Shown in pieces: positions 46,431-55,099 of a stretch of DNA of 64,000 nucleotides; the stretch's first letter is position 1; the number at the start of each line of letters is the position of its first letter. The stretch comes from Bradyrhizobium mercantei (GTDB taxonomy: Bacteria; Pseudomonadota; Alphaproteobacteria; Rhizobiales; Xanthobacteraceae). The DNA lies in NCBI RefSeq assembly GCF_001982635.1, contig NZ_MKFI01000002.1:1-64000 (forward strand). Direction: 5' to 3'. The position numbers were made by a program, and so were the translations under genes. The notes beneath the pieces were generated by a model. That model saw only the letters and a list, made by a program, of their open reading frames with translations, made no database searches and had not been told where the DNA came from.

Positions 46431-46837
46431 GCGGCACGCTGCGCGTCATCGTTGAAACCAATGGCGTCAAGCGCGATCGACTGCGCCTTATCGGTCGCCG
46501 TGGAGCCGCCGATCATGCCGAGCAGTCCGCCGATGATTGGTCCGGCCGGCGCAAGGGGGCCAAGGAATGGCGCTGCCGCCGTACCTAGTGCAACGCCGGC
46601 TCCGGCACCGCCAATGCCGCCGACCGCCGGTAGCACGCCATGTGCGGCCTCACGCCCGAACGTCTTCAGTTTGCTTTCGGCTTGGGGACGTTGTGGCGCG
46701 CTGTCCGGCATGTCGTCGAACGACGGCAAGTCATCGAACATGAGGGGACGTTCAGGCTGAGGAGCCTGCTGGCCGTCCGGAATGTCATCGAACGACGGCA
46801 TTTCATCGAACGATGGAAGGGTATCTTTGTCGGCCAT
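46430..46837 (-). pseudogene. 5' fragment of a large phage/ICE-type protein gene
   Basis: The start of a gene: MADKDTLPSFDEMPSFDDIP, repeats of PSFDDMP, then an Ala/Gly-rich hydrophobic region GVLPAVGGIGGAGAGVALG and PAGPIIGGLLGMIGGS, ending DAIGFNDDAQRAANA. Such N-termini open very long (about 1000 aa) phage internal or conjugation-linked proteins. Here the reading changes abruptly near 46430 into unrelated sequence, so the remainder has been deleted. Confidence 0.7.
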
Positions 46838-46947
46838 GGCAGCGCCTCGCTGACGGGATCATTCCCGTCCGAGCGTGCGCTGAACTGTGTTTATAGGAGC
46901 TTAGTGTATTTCGAGCCCGGCGGCGTACTTTTGTCGGCCGCGATGAC

Positions 46948-47169
46948 TTATTCAGCCTCGCTGCGTTTCTCTGTGCGGTCAGTGGAAAGCAGACGTGGAA
47001 GGGGGGCCATCTGCGGTCGCGGCCGCGGCTCTTTGTCCGATTGCACCGGTTCAAATCGCTTCTGCCGCGATCTGGCAATCAGGCCAGTCAGGACCAAGAT
47101 GAGGCCTATCGCAATCATCACGAGCGAAACCATTGGGCCATTCAGCCAGGCCGAAACTAACTCGTTCAC
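46948..47169 (-). CDS. Small single-pass membrane protein (73 aa)
   Basis: A 73-residue protein: N-terminus MNELVSAWLNGPM, one helix (VSLVMIAIGLILVLTGLIA) and a basic, Pro-rich tail ending RTEKRSEAE. Start is a GTG with a GGGAG site nine bases upstream. Resembles small prophage membrane proteins. Function unknown. Confidence 0.6.
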   Translation of the reverse strand: MNELVSAWLNGPMVSLVMIAIGLILVLTGLIARSRQKRFEPVQSDKEPRPRPQMAPLPRLLSTDRTEKRSEAE

Positions 47170-47250
47170 TCAAAACTCCCGCGACATGGCGTGCTCGACC
47201 TTGATCCAGCCGCGGTGGGGATGCATGGCTGGAAAAGCCGGACAGGCACC

Positions 47251-47319
47251 TCAGCCCGCTTTGCGGCGCGGCTTCGCCGATGTCTTCTTTGCCTTTGCGG
47301 CCTTGGCCGCCGGCGCGGA
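47251..47319 (-). pseudogene. Short 3' remnant of a Lys/Ala-rich protein gene
   Basis: Bounded by TAG upstream and TGA downstream, this 22-codon piece reads SAPAAKAAKAKKTSAKPRRK plus AG, the typical basic tail of a histone-like or other nucleic-acid-binding protein. No start codon. Probably a remnant cut at the boundary with the O-antigen ligase-like gene. Confidence 0.4.
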
Positions 47320-47331
47320 CTAGAACCGCAA

Positions 47332-48663
47332 TTATTCGGGCTGAAGCCCTTCGGTAGCTCGAGCCACCTGTATGTTGCTTGATGCAAGGTTCACGGCTTG
47401 GCTGGTTCGCTTCTGCACGACTGCTGCGGCCAAACCGAGTGCGAGCAGCAACATGTTATCTCGGCTTGTCCTTCCATAGACAGCCGACATGAGGACTTCG
47501 AAAATCAGGAAGCAATAGACGAACCTGGCGATCGGGACTGATCGGGCCAATGCAAATGCCCGGGGGCGAAGGCCAAGGACAACCAGCGCGATCATCGCCA
47601 GGCATGCCGGCCACCCGAACTCAATGGCTCCCTGAAGAAAAGAGTTGTGCACTGGGTATCCGGGCAAGCAGCTTCTCTTGTCGAAGCCGTTAAAGCCTAT
47701 ACCCGTAAGGCCTGCGACGGGCAGCAGATTGGCAGCTTCGGCCAAAAGACGCCGTCGGATATCGATCGAATTGTTGGTGTCTACTGCTGGACAGTCTGTG
47801 CGGGGAATCGGCGGCGGGACCACTATTGCTGGCGGGGCCGCGGAAGCCAAGAGCTGGGCGTCTTGACCGAGATCCGGCGGCGGCTCGAACGCGGGGCCCA
47901 AGTTGACCCCAACCATCTTAGAAATCTGCCCTATGTACACGGATGTTGCCGAAGACCGCATTGCCGATCCGGCAATCATCGCGATTACAGCAGCTACGAT
48001 AATGATCCCGGTTTGAACTCGTTGCGTGCGGGGGCCGATAAGGAAAACCGCGCCGAGGGCGATCAACATCGCCAACAATGCAAACCGGACCATACTTGCG
48101 GTGTACACCGCTATGGGCACAAAAGCGGCGACGGCGATCCATGCGGCCTGCCGTCGTGTTAGATTCTGGCTAGCTAGCAAGGTTAGGAGGACGCAAAGCG
48201 TGGTAGCAAATTGAGTGGCGGCTGAATCGAACAAGCCGAATACCAGCGGTTTGCCGTGAAGATTTGACCATTGCTCCGTCAGCGCGGGAATAGTGACTAG
48301 CGTGCCCAGAGCCACCACAGCGATCAGCACTCCTGCAAGGACGGTGCGGTCGACGCTGAGCATGAGTCGAGCGGCAGGGTAGGCCGATAACGTTAAGAGC
48401 AGCAGTGCAAGTTCTTTGCGATTGTCATCCCATCCGTTCACTATGAACGACAAGGCAACGAAACTGATGAGGGCGAAATACACGGCGTCGGCCGCGTCCG
48501 GCTGGCAGCCTCGCCAAGGAGCGCTCAAGATCAATACTGCCGTTGTTGTCGCGAGAAGGATGGCTGTCGTGATCGAGCCGGCCCCGAGGCCGTGGGCCAG
48601 CACAAAAATTGATCCCGACGATAGCAGAATGCCCAGCCAGAACGATCGGTCAAATACGATCAA
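47332..48663 (-). CDS. O-antigen ligase-like membrane protein (Wzy/WaaL type)
   Basis: A 443-residue protein with about 11 membrane segments and the large periplasmic loop (about 240-330) of the O-antigen ligase/polymerase superfamily. The family mark PVHNSFLQGAIEFGWPACLAM lies near 345-365, with AGLTGIGFNGFDKRSC before it. It would join or polymerise surface glycan repeat units. The start is a TTG at 48663; no ATG precedes the first membrane helix. Confidence 0.82.
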   Translation of the reverse strand: MIVFDRSFWLGILLSSGSIFVLAHGLGAGSITTAILLATTTAVLILSAPWRGCQPDAADAVYFALISFVALSFIVNGWDDNRKELALLLLTLSAYPAARLMLSVDRTVLAGVLIAVVALGTLVTIPALTEQWSNLHGKPLVFGLFDSAATQFATTLCVLLTLLASQNLTRRQAAWIAVAAFVPIAVYTASMVRFALLAMLIALGAVFLIGPRTQRVQTGIIIVAAVIAMIAGSAMRSSATSVYIGQISKMVGVNLGPAFEPPPDLGQDAQLLASAAPPAIVVPPPIPRTDCPAVDTNNSIDIRRRLLAEAANLLPVAGLTGIGFNGFDKRSCLPGYPVHNSFLQGAIEFGWPACLAMIALVVLGLRPRAFALARSVPIARFVYCFLIFEVLMSAVYGRTSRDNMLLLALGLAAAVVQKRTSQAVNLASSNIQVARATEGLQPE

Positions 48664-48763
48664 TGTCCACTTGCCGCCTCTTTATGAAGCAGCATCCCTC
48701 AACAATTGCTCAGTATTTCTGAGGGTTGCCACAACGTAAGCGAGCGGGCAAGAATTAATTCAG

Positions 48764-48895
48764 CTAGTCCGGCACATCGCGCTTTGCCAGGAAATCCCAA
48801 ATGATCGTCAGCGTGCTCCACAGGGCCGAACGCTTGAAGCGCTTGATCAGGCGTCCTGAAAGCGTCCTGTCGCTGGCTTCACTGTGGTCGTTCAT
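48764..48895 (-). CDS. Possible small protein upstream of the ligase-like gene (43 aa)
   Basis: A 43-residue frame, MNDHSEASDRTLSGRLIKRF then KRSALWSTLTIIWDFLAKRD, ending VPD. Amphipathic helix, no signal. It lies 100 bases upstream of the ligase-like gene on the same strand and might be its leader gene. Confidence 0.4.
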   Translation of the reverse strand: MNDHSEASDRTLSGRLIKRFKRSALWSTLTIIWDFLAKRDVPD

Positions 48896-49133
48896 GGCAG
48901 GCCGCTTTGGTTGCCGGTCTGTCGCTAGGCGTCCGAACATTGTTTTGTATTGGCAGGCAATGCAATAGGAAAATTAAGAGGTTAGGCTAAGAATCGGCGT
49001 GTTAAGCGGGGTGGCGGGACAGCCCGCGAATGTTCATAATGCCATATTGTGAAACGATTTTGGGGGCGTCTTGAATTTTGGTGCTCGAGAGAATGCCCAG
49101 ACGCTAGGCAGTCTAGCCGGGAACTGCCGCGCC

Positions 49134-50399
49134 ATGATGGATTCAAAGGCTTGGCGCATATCCCTCGATGTCTACCCAATGCTGATTGCCGTAGCGATCC
49201 CGTGGTCGACGACGGCCGTTTTGGTCTTTTGGGTGCTATGGCTCGCCGCAATTCTGCCAAAACTCGACCAGTCGTTTACAGACATACTTTGGCACCCAGT
49301 TTCGGTTTCGGCGGTGACTCTGGTCGTAGTCGCCGCTGCGGGAGTGCTCTGGTCGGCTGGCCCTTGGGGGCAGCGAATCGTAGCAATTGGGCCCACCGTA
49401 AAACTACTGTTCCTGCCCCTTCTGTTATTCCATTTTCGTCGGTCTGAACGAGCGCACTGGGTTTTCATCGGCTTTGCGGCGTCGTGCACTGTGTTGCTTG
49501 CCTATTCCTATGTGATCTTTGCGCATCCGACATGGCGCGTCATCTCAGCCCACGGCTTCGATACAACTGGGGTTCCGGTAAGGAACGCGATCGATCAGAA
49601 TCAAGAATTCGCTCTCTGCGCCTTTGGCATCGCCGCAGTAGCCATCGACAAGCTTCGCCGTCATCAATGGCTTACGGCGATTGCTCTCGGCGGCTTGGTG
49701 GCACTGTTCCTCGCGAATATCGTGTTCATCGCGCTAGCCCGAACGTCATTGGCTTATGGCCTCGTACTGGCGGTCATGTTCGTGGTGAAATTCTTCTCTC
49801 GCCGCACGGCGACCGCCGCACTTTCGGTTATGGCGATCTTGATCTGTGCGGTTTGGGCGACATCGGCAAACTTGAGGGATCGTGTCGAGCACGTCGCTCT
49901 TGAATATAAGGAGTATCGGGATACGAACCGTCCGACGTCAGCCGGCCAGCGATTGCAATATTGGTCGAGCTCGGTTGAGTGGATCCGCGAAGCTCCCTTG
50001 ATTGGACACGGAACCGGATCAACAAAACGCCTCTTCAATGAAGCCGCGGCGGGAAAGGAGGGGGCGTGGGGCGAGGAGATCGGTAACCCGCATAACCAGG
50101 TGCTCTACATCGCGATTGAATGGGGAGCTCTCGGGATTGTTGTCGTGTTGTGGATGTGGTTTTGCCACTTTCGATTTTTCCGCGGCGAGGGGCTGGTGGC
50201 ATGGATCGGTACGGTCGTCGTCGTGCAGAACGTACTGAGTTCAATGTTGAACTCCCACCTATTCGATTTCACAGAAGGTTGGATCTACGTGCTCGGCGTT
50301 GGCATTGCCGCCGGTTCGGTGCTCCAAATGGCATCCAAACCTGAGCAAACAGCCATCGAAAATTGCCATCGAGGCGCAGAGAGAATCAAAGCGAACTAA
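49134..50399 (+). CDS. Second O-antigen ligase-like membrane protein
   Basis: A 421-residue multi-pass protein with 10-11 helices. The superfamily loop signature is GHGTGSTKRLFN...NPHNQVLYIAIEWGALG near 300-340, and the RxxY/W-rich loop SAGQRLQYWSSSVEWIREAPL precedes it. It is divergent from the first ligase-like gene, sharing an upstream region. Start ATG at 49134 is preferred to a TTG at 49071. Having two ligase-like genes side by side suggests one polymerises and one ligates, which is inference. Confidence 0.8.
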   Translation: MMDSKAWRISLDVYPMLIAVAIPWSTTAVLVFWVLWLAAILPKLDQSFTDILWHPVSVSAVTLVVVAAAGVLWSAGPWGQRIVAIGPTVKLLFLPLLLFHFRRSERAHWVFIGFAASCTVLLAYSYVIFAHPTWRVISAHGFDTTGVPVRNAIDQNQEFALCAFGIAAVAIDKLRRHQWLTAIALGGLVALFLANIVFIALARTSLAYGLVLAVMFVVKFFSRRTATAALSVMAILICAVWATSANLRDRVEHVALEYKEYRDTNRPTSAGQRLQYWSSSVEWIREAPLIGHGTGSTKRLFNEAAAGKEGAWGEEIGNPHNQVLYIAIEWGALGIVVVLWMWFCHFRFFRGEGLVAWIGTVVVVQNVLSSMLNSHLFDFTEGWIYVLGVGIAAGSVLQMASKPEQTAIENCHRGAERIKAN

Positions 50400-52204
50400 T
50401 TGATGCGAAGTTGCGGAGCGATCTTCTGAACGACGAACTCAGATCCCGCTTTTGTAAGATGGATGATGTCCCTCGCGGTCAGAGAGCCGTCTACATGCGC
50501 CAAGCATTCGTTGCCGCGGCAAAGGGCACTTCTAATCGACACGTATTCGACGCCTAAGTCTCTCGCTATGTCGTTCATGAGTTTGTCTCCCGATTCTTGA
50601 TCTACGAACTGAGAGGTTCGCTCGGGTATGACTTTTCCGGTTTGCCTAAAATAGGCCACAGCGGCGTTTGGGAGGCCGCCACGCCAGACGGGGACCGGTC
50701 CCAAAATGATGATCCGAGCAACGCCGGCGGCGCGGAGGGCGTCGATCGTCGGTCTAGTTGTTTCCAGGCGATCGTTGACGTCCCAAATGGCCTCAAGAAC
50801 CACGATGTTCGGTTTGATTTCTGCGATGCGACGCACGATCTCGGCATTCTTTTCCAGGCAGTATTGGCTTAATGTGTGCGCGTGAACCAAGAGAGGAGGG
50901 CAAGAGCTCACAGTGAGCTGAGCAAGCCCAAACTCAAGCGTCTCTTGCAGCTTCTTAAAACCTGGAATGAGCGCTGACGCAGTAGAATCCCCCCAAACAG
51001 CGATCAGTGGTCGCTTGTTCTCCGAACAGTTTTGGAAGTCGCCCGCTTCTCCGTCGAGCAGCATGCAATCGTGCACTCGCCAGGCATCGACGCCATTTGG
51101 CGCGTTGAGCATGGCTTGGAGTTGGCTTGGCAGGTCCGGCACTTTGACGAAGGCAGCGAACAGCCCAAGCGCTCCTACAACCGACATCGCCGCCGCGAGT
51201 TGCCAAACCCGGGATCGGCGCCGCAAAGGTCGCTCGATCGCAAAATAGGTCAATACTGCCAGAACCAGCGCCAGTACGACGGCGACAAACCCAATCGTGT
51301 CGTTGAGGGGCCGGAAAAGGTAGACTTGGAGGAGAACCAGAACTGGCCAGTGCCATAGGTAAAGCGAATAGCTGATTAGCCCAATGCCGACACAAGGCTT
51401 AAGCGATAGAAGCCGATTTATTAGCGCTCCTTCAGACATGATGATCAGTGCCGCACCGCCGACTGGAAGCGCTGCGGCCCAGCCTGGGAACTGAGTTTTT
51501 GCGTTGAAGAGAAAGAACGACCCCTCTATGGCAACGATGCCAATGACGGCCGCGATTTCTCGTACAGCCCTCGACTGCGGCGGAGTAAAAACAAGACATG
51601 CGCCGGCCATGAGTTCCCATGCGCGAGTAAACGGCAAAAAGAACGTCGCGGTAGGGTGGCTCCCGACCATTGCAATGTTGAGAGCAAAGGATGCAACTAG
51701 CCCGATGATGACCGCTATCGGTCTTCGGCGCTGAGGGAGGGCCCATAGAATCAGGGGCCAAACCAAATAGAACTGTTCTTCAATCCCAAGAGACCACAGG
51801 TGCAGCAACGGTTTCAGATGCGCGTCAATGTCAAAGTAATTGACCTCAGACAGCAGCAGCAGATTCGCAGAGAATAGCACGCTGGCGACCGCATTCCTTC
51901 CGAGCGAATGAAGTTCGTCGGGAGGCAAGAGGTGCAGACTTGCAAACACCGTTGTGGCCAGAACGGCGATCAAAGCCGGAAAGATGCGTCTAATGCGCCT
52001 TTGGTAGAATGTGGTTAGACTGAACGTCTTTGCTTGGAGATCAGACGTTACTATGCCGGTAATGAGGTATCCGGAGATGACGAAGAAGATGTCGACGCCA
52101 ACGAACCCGCCGGGCAAAAACTCGGGGAAGGCGTGAAATAATACAACGGAAGAAACGGCAACTGCGCGCAATCCGTCGATATCGGGTCTATAAGCTACGC
52201 TCAT
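50396..52204 (-). CDS. Acyltransferase 3 with C-terminal SGNH domain (OafA type)
   Basis: A 602-residue membrane acyltransferase that O-acetylates surface glycans. Acyltransferase 3 part (about 1-350): RPDIDGLRAVAVSSVVLFHAFP with the catalytic His in FHA, then VGVDIFFVISGYLITGI, FYQRRIRRIFPAL and HLWSLGIEEQFYLVWPL. SGNH part (about 390-600): IAVWGDSTASALIPGF with the Ser, and a C-terminal D-x-x-H in RDIIHLTKAG. Convergent with the ligase-like gene, overlapping it by four bases. Confidence 0.93.
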   Translation of the reverse strand: MSVAYRPDIDGLRAVAVSSVVLFHAFPEFLPGGFVGVDIFFVISGYLITGIVTSDLQAKTFSLTTFYQRRIRRIFPALIAVLATTVFASLHLLPPDELHSLGRNAVASVLFSANLLLLSEVNYFDIDAHLKPLLHLWSLGIEEQFYLVWPLILWALPQRRRPIAVIIGLVASFALNIAMVGSHPTATFFLPFTRAWELMAGACLVFTPPQSRAVREIAAVIGIVAIEGSFFLFNAKTQFPGWAAALPVGGAALIIMSEGALINRLLSLKPCVGIGLISYSLYLWHWPVLVLLQVYLFRPLNDTIGFVAVVLALVLAVLTYFAIERPLRRRSRVWQLAAAMSVVGALGLFAAFVKVPDLPSQLQAMLNAPNGVDAWRVHDCMLLDGEAGDFQNCSENKRPLIAVWGDSTASALIPGFKKLQETLEFGLAQLTVSSCPPLLVHAHTLSQYCLEKNAEIVRRIAEIKPNIVVLEAIWDVNDRLETTRPTIDALRAAGVARIIILGPVPVWRGGLPNAAVAYFRQTGKVIPERTSQFVDQESGDKLMNDIARDLGVEYVSIRSALCRGNECLAHVDGSLTARDIIHLTKAGSEFVVQKIAPQLRIN

Positions 52205-52325
52205 GCGGGCACGCTATATCACGATCATAGGATGATCGCGCAAGCCGCTTGAACCTTAGATTTTAGGCTGACGTCCTAGGTCTACACCGGCTTTTCCCCT
52301 CTTTGGCTTCCACGCCAGTCCCCCG

Positions 52326-52553
52326 CTAAAGAAAGCTGATGAGAACCGAAGATCTCAGCAACGCACCGAGACATGGCGGGCTATTCGCCTCGGGCTCCTT
52401 GTGTCTCGCGACGGCGTCATTGACCTTCTGACGGTCTAGCCGATCCTCGGGAGACATCCGGGAAATAGGACGCCAGATTGCGACGTCGATCGCCAGATGC
52501 GAATTCTCCGGCTTATTCGCCCATACCCACCATGTGCCGAACGCGTCTTTCAT
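52326..52553 (-). CDS. Hypothetical protein (75 aa), coupled to the next upstream gene
   Basis: A 75-residue protein with MKDAFGTWWVWANKPENSHLA and VAIWRPISRMSPEDRLDRQ. It overlaps the preceding gene by ATGA, so the two are translationally coupled. It resembles short Bradyrhizobium hypothetical proteins. Function unknown. The C-terminal Pro/Leu-rich tail is unlike the first half and could be a changed end. Confidence 0.6.
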   Translation of the reverse strand: MKDAFGTWWVWANKPENSHLAIDVAIWRPISRMSPEDRLDRQKVNDAVARHKEPEANSPPCLGALLRSSVLISFL

Positions 52554-52807
52554 CGCATCAACTCGAACAGTTCGAGGACATCGGCCAGCCGCAGCTTCGC
52601 GCCTTTCGGCATATGTTGAAGGAGCAGGTGCCTAGTATCCGCGGCGATCTCGTCCCGCTTGAGAGGATCGTACTCCGCTTGGAACAGCCGCATGTTGGTG
52701 GCGAACTGCCGGGCGACCTCAGGCGGGATTTCCAGCGGCTTTCGGGTGATCGGCATACCCGGAAGATAGGTATCCGGGGCTGGTTTGGCGAGTTCCGTAT
52801 AGACCAT
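52550..52807 (-). CDS. Hypothetical protein (85 aa)
   Basis: An 85-residue charged protein with ITRKPLEIPPEVARQFATNM and DPLKRDEIAADTRHLLLQHM, mostly helical. First gene of a two-gene unit with the 75-residue protein. Similar short proteins occur in Bradyrhizobium. No domain recognised. Confidence 0.65.
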   Translation of the reverse strand: MVYTELAKPAPDTYLPGMPITRKPLEIPPEVARQFATNMRLFQAEYDPLKRDEIAADTRHLLLQHMPKGAKLRLADVLELFELMR

Positions 52808-52964
52808 TGGCCCATTGCTCTGCGCAGGCCTATTTGGGGAAGCTCACGTCACGCAGCGGCGACGCTACAACGCTTGCGGAACTACAGCACCAGCGCGGCG
52901 TAGGGGCGCTGGTGTTTTTATGAGATGGGCTGCATGAAGAAGCTGCCCCAGTGGGGAGGCCTAG

Positions 52965-53192
52965 ATGGGTCTGCCAATTAACAAAGGTCCCGACTGGAAC
53001 TCCTCGCAATACACGGCGGCCGCCGTGGGATCTTTTGCGGGATGTGTCGCGACCCAAGTGCTCCTGTACTATCACCTTATCCCACGGAATTTAGCCGTGG
53101 TGTTGGTCGCCGCTGCGATGAGCGTACCTCCCGCCATTGTGAGATGGCGGCAAAAGCGCAAACACGGCCCGTTCTACAACGAGCCCAAATAG
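52965..53192 (+). CDS. Small membrane protein (75 aa)
   Basis: A 75-residue protein with two likely helices (about 18-36, TAAAVGSFAGCVATQVLLY; about 42-58) and a basic tail VRWRQKRKHGPFYNEPK. A strong GGGAGG site lies seven bases before the ATG. Function unknown. Confidence 0.65.
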   Translation: MGLPINKGPDWNSSQYTAAAVGSFAGCVATQVLLYYHLIPRNLAVVLVAAAMSVPPAIVRWRQKRKHGPFYNEPK

Positions 53193-53208
53193 TTCGCCAA
53201 ATAGTTCG

Positions 53209-53879
53209 TCAGCCTCGCGGTGACGCCAAGATATCTTCCTTCGCCTCACCCCGGGCGACGATCTTCAGCACATCATCGGCCAATGGGCGTTGTAGCGCCT
53301 TCGCCTCATCTCACGGCGCTCGCATCCAGACGTCGCGTTCTTCATCGGTCGTCAGGATGACCGGCATGGCTTTGGGGTGAATCGGCTCGACAACCGCATT
53401 CGGCGCCGTTGTCAGGAAGCCATAGACCAGATGGGGCCCAGGGATCGGCTTGGACTTCGTGCCGCGATCGCCTTTGAATTCAGTCCAGATGCCGGCGAAA
53501 GCTGTCAGCGGACGATCGTCATCGATCGCAAACCAGACGACGTCCTTTTTTTGGTCTCGGGGTTTGGCTCGGGTGCGTATTCGGCGAAGCTGTTGAATGG
53601 GACCAAGCACCGGTTTTCCGGCTTCAGCCAGCCGCGCCGGTGCGGCGAGGACGTATTGCGGACGTTGGTCACCGGCGGGCCGCCCGTCCGCGGTGGCGGC
53701 ATGCCCCACCGCATTAGGGTCATCTCACGCTCGTCACCAGCACCACGGATGACTGGAGCAAGATAATCGGGAAAAACGCTCGGCAGTGGGGCGAGGTTTC
53801 CGACGTATCGATTCACGACCCGGAATAGATTCAGGATCGCAGCCTGGTTAGTCGTGATGCTGTATAGGTTGCACATCAC
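53209..53879 (-). pseudogene. SOS-associated peptidase (SRAP/YedK/HMCES family), broken twice
   Basis: The N-terminus MMCNLYSITTNQAAIL has the catalytic Cys that crosslinks to abasic sites in ssDNA, followed by PVIRGAGDEREMTLMRWGMP. Near 53532-53538 a run of seven A (minus strand) shifts the frame; one extra A would restore 'ETKKKDVVWFAIDDDRPLT'. The C-terminal frame continues to ERDVWMRAP, where TGA (53311-53313) stands for an expected Trp, then reads [20 protein letters not shown] to the true stop at 53209. Two independent lesions argue for a pseudogene rather than a sequencing error. The 3' neighbour overlaps its start. Confidence 0.88.
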
Positions 53880-54451
53880 CTAAACATGTGATGTTCGGCA
53901 CCGGCCGTCGAGCGCTTACTCGGCTCCTGATCCTCGCTCATGATACTTTTGCTAACAATGGTGCCGGGCGGAACGATTACCTTGCTGCCGATCTGTACAC
54001 CGCGGAGGATGATTGCTCCGGCTCCGATTTGAGCGCCATCGCCGATTATCACCGGCCTTTCGGCCAACTCAATTTGCTTGGGGTGCCCGACGGTGAAAAT
54101 GCTTCTGATCTGGGCATGTCGTTCAGCTGCACGCAATGGGTGTGTGTGATTGTCGAAGACGCTTACGTCGGGCCCAATCACGACGTTGTCGCCGATCTTG
54201 ATTGACCCGCCAGACCATATTCGAGCGCCGGCATCGATGAAGCAGTTGCTGCCGATTTCTATATCGCCGCCGTGGGCGAAAACGAACAGCTCGCCGGCCA
54301 CAAAGGTGTCGGGGCCGATCCTGATGTGCTCGCTACTTTGGCGCGCGTTTAGTATCCGAGCTCTCCAGCCTAGCCTCGCGCCTTTCCCGAGCCTGCAGGT
54401 GGGCCGACCGAGCAGGGTTTTTGTCAGGAAACCTAGGTTCGCTTGAACCAT
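53876..54451 (-). CDS. Left-handed beta-helix acetyltransferase
   Basis: A 191-residue hexapeptide-repeat acyltransferase, likely O- or N-acetylating a glycan. Repeats run GDIEIGSNCFIDAGARIWSG, SIKIGDNVVIGPDVSV and RPVIIGDGAQIGAGAIIL. The catalytic His lies in DNHTHPLRA. Starts at 54481 (ATG) or further upstream are also in frame. Its stop overlaps the start of the broken SRAP gene. It probably belongs to the surface-polysaccharide region. Confidence 0.85.
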   Translation of the reverse strand: MVQANLGFLTKTLLGRPTCRLGKGARLGWRARILNARQSSEHIRIGPDTFVAGELFVFAHGGDIEIGSNCFIDAGARIWSGGSIKIGDNVVIGPDVSVFDNHTHPLRAAERHAQIRSIFTVGHPKQIELAERPVIIGDGAQIGAGAIILRGVQIGSKVIVPPGTIVSKSIMSEDQEPSKRSTAGAEHHMFR

Positions 54452-54558
54452 CGTGCGATATCGGCCTTGAGGAATAGCCATGTAGATTTCAGGACGACCT
54501 TCCAATAGGGCAGAATACGCGGGTCTCGTGCATGTCGCGGCATTTCTTCAGTTTGCAT
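54433..54558 (-). CDS. Possible small protein before the acetyltransferase (41 aa)
   Basis: A 41-residue frame: MQTEEMPRHARDPRILPYWK then a helix VVLKSTWLFLKADIARWF and basic end. It overlaps the proposed acetyltransferase start by 19 bases in another frame, a layout expected of coupled genes. If the acetyltransferase starts further upstream, this ORF is less likely. Confidence 0.35.
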   Translation of the reverse strand: MQTEEMPRHARDPRILPYWKVVLKSTWLFLKADIARWFKRT

Positions 54559-54675
54559 GCCTCCGTGCTTATCATCACAACCCACAATAGACAATGTTTG
54601 GAAATTATACGGAGGCATTCCGCAACACTATACCCACAATGTCCGGCGAATGCGTCGCGCCGTGGCCCTTTCCGG

Positions 54676-54888
54676 CTAAAGGGGAACGCGCCAGCCATTG
54701 TGCAGGACGGCCGCGAAGGCGGCGGTCACTATCGCAGCCAAGGCATTCCAGAACGTCGTCCCGCCGCGGGCCGCGCTCAATGAGCGGAGAAACAGAAAAG
54801 CACCAATAGCTATTCCATAGTTCTTCCGAAAATCTCCGTTCCGCTTCACCACTTCGATCAGGCTCATATTCTTCTGTTCGTCCGACAT
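54676..54888 (-). CDS. Small membrane protein (70 aa)
   Basis: A 70-residue protein: polar N-terminus MSDEQKNMSLIEVVKRNGDF, then two hydrophobic stretches (YGIAIGAFLFLRS, WNALAAIVTAAFAAVL). A GCGAGG site lies upstream. The frame extends further 5' without support. Function unknown. Confidence 0.55.
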   Translation of the reverse strand: MSDEQKNMSLIEVVKRNGDFRKNYGIAIGAFLFLRSLSAARGGTTFWNALAAIVTAAFAAVLHNGWRVPL

Positions 54889-55099
54889 GCGCGTAGCCTC
54901 GCTCGCTCGCCCGCGCGCGTGACGCCGGGCCGGTTCAGTTGGTTCGATTTTGGGATGATTGCATTGGACCACTGAGTTGCCCGACGGCGCAAGTGATTTC
55001 TTTAAGACCGAATTTTGCGAACTTTCCATGCCGCCAGGCCGAAAATCCTACCTTCAGGCCGTGGCTGTGTTGGAGTAGGTTGGTCCCATCGGGGTGCCT

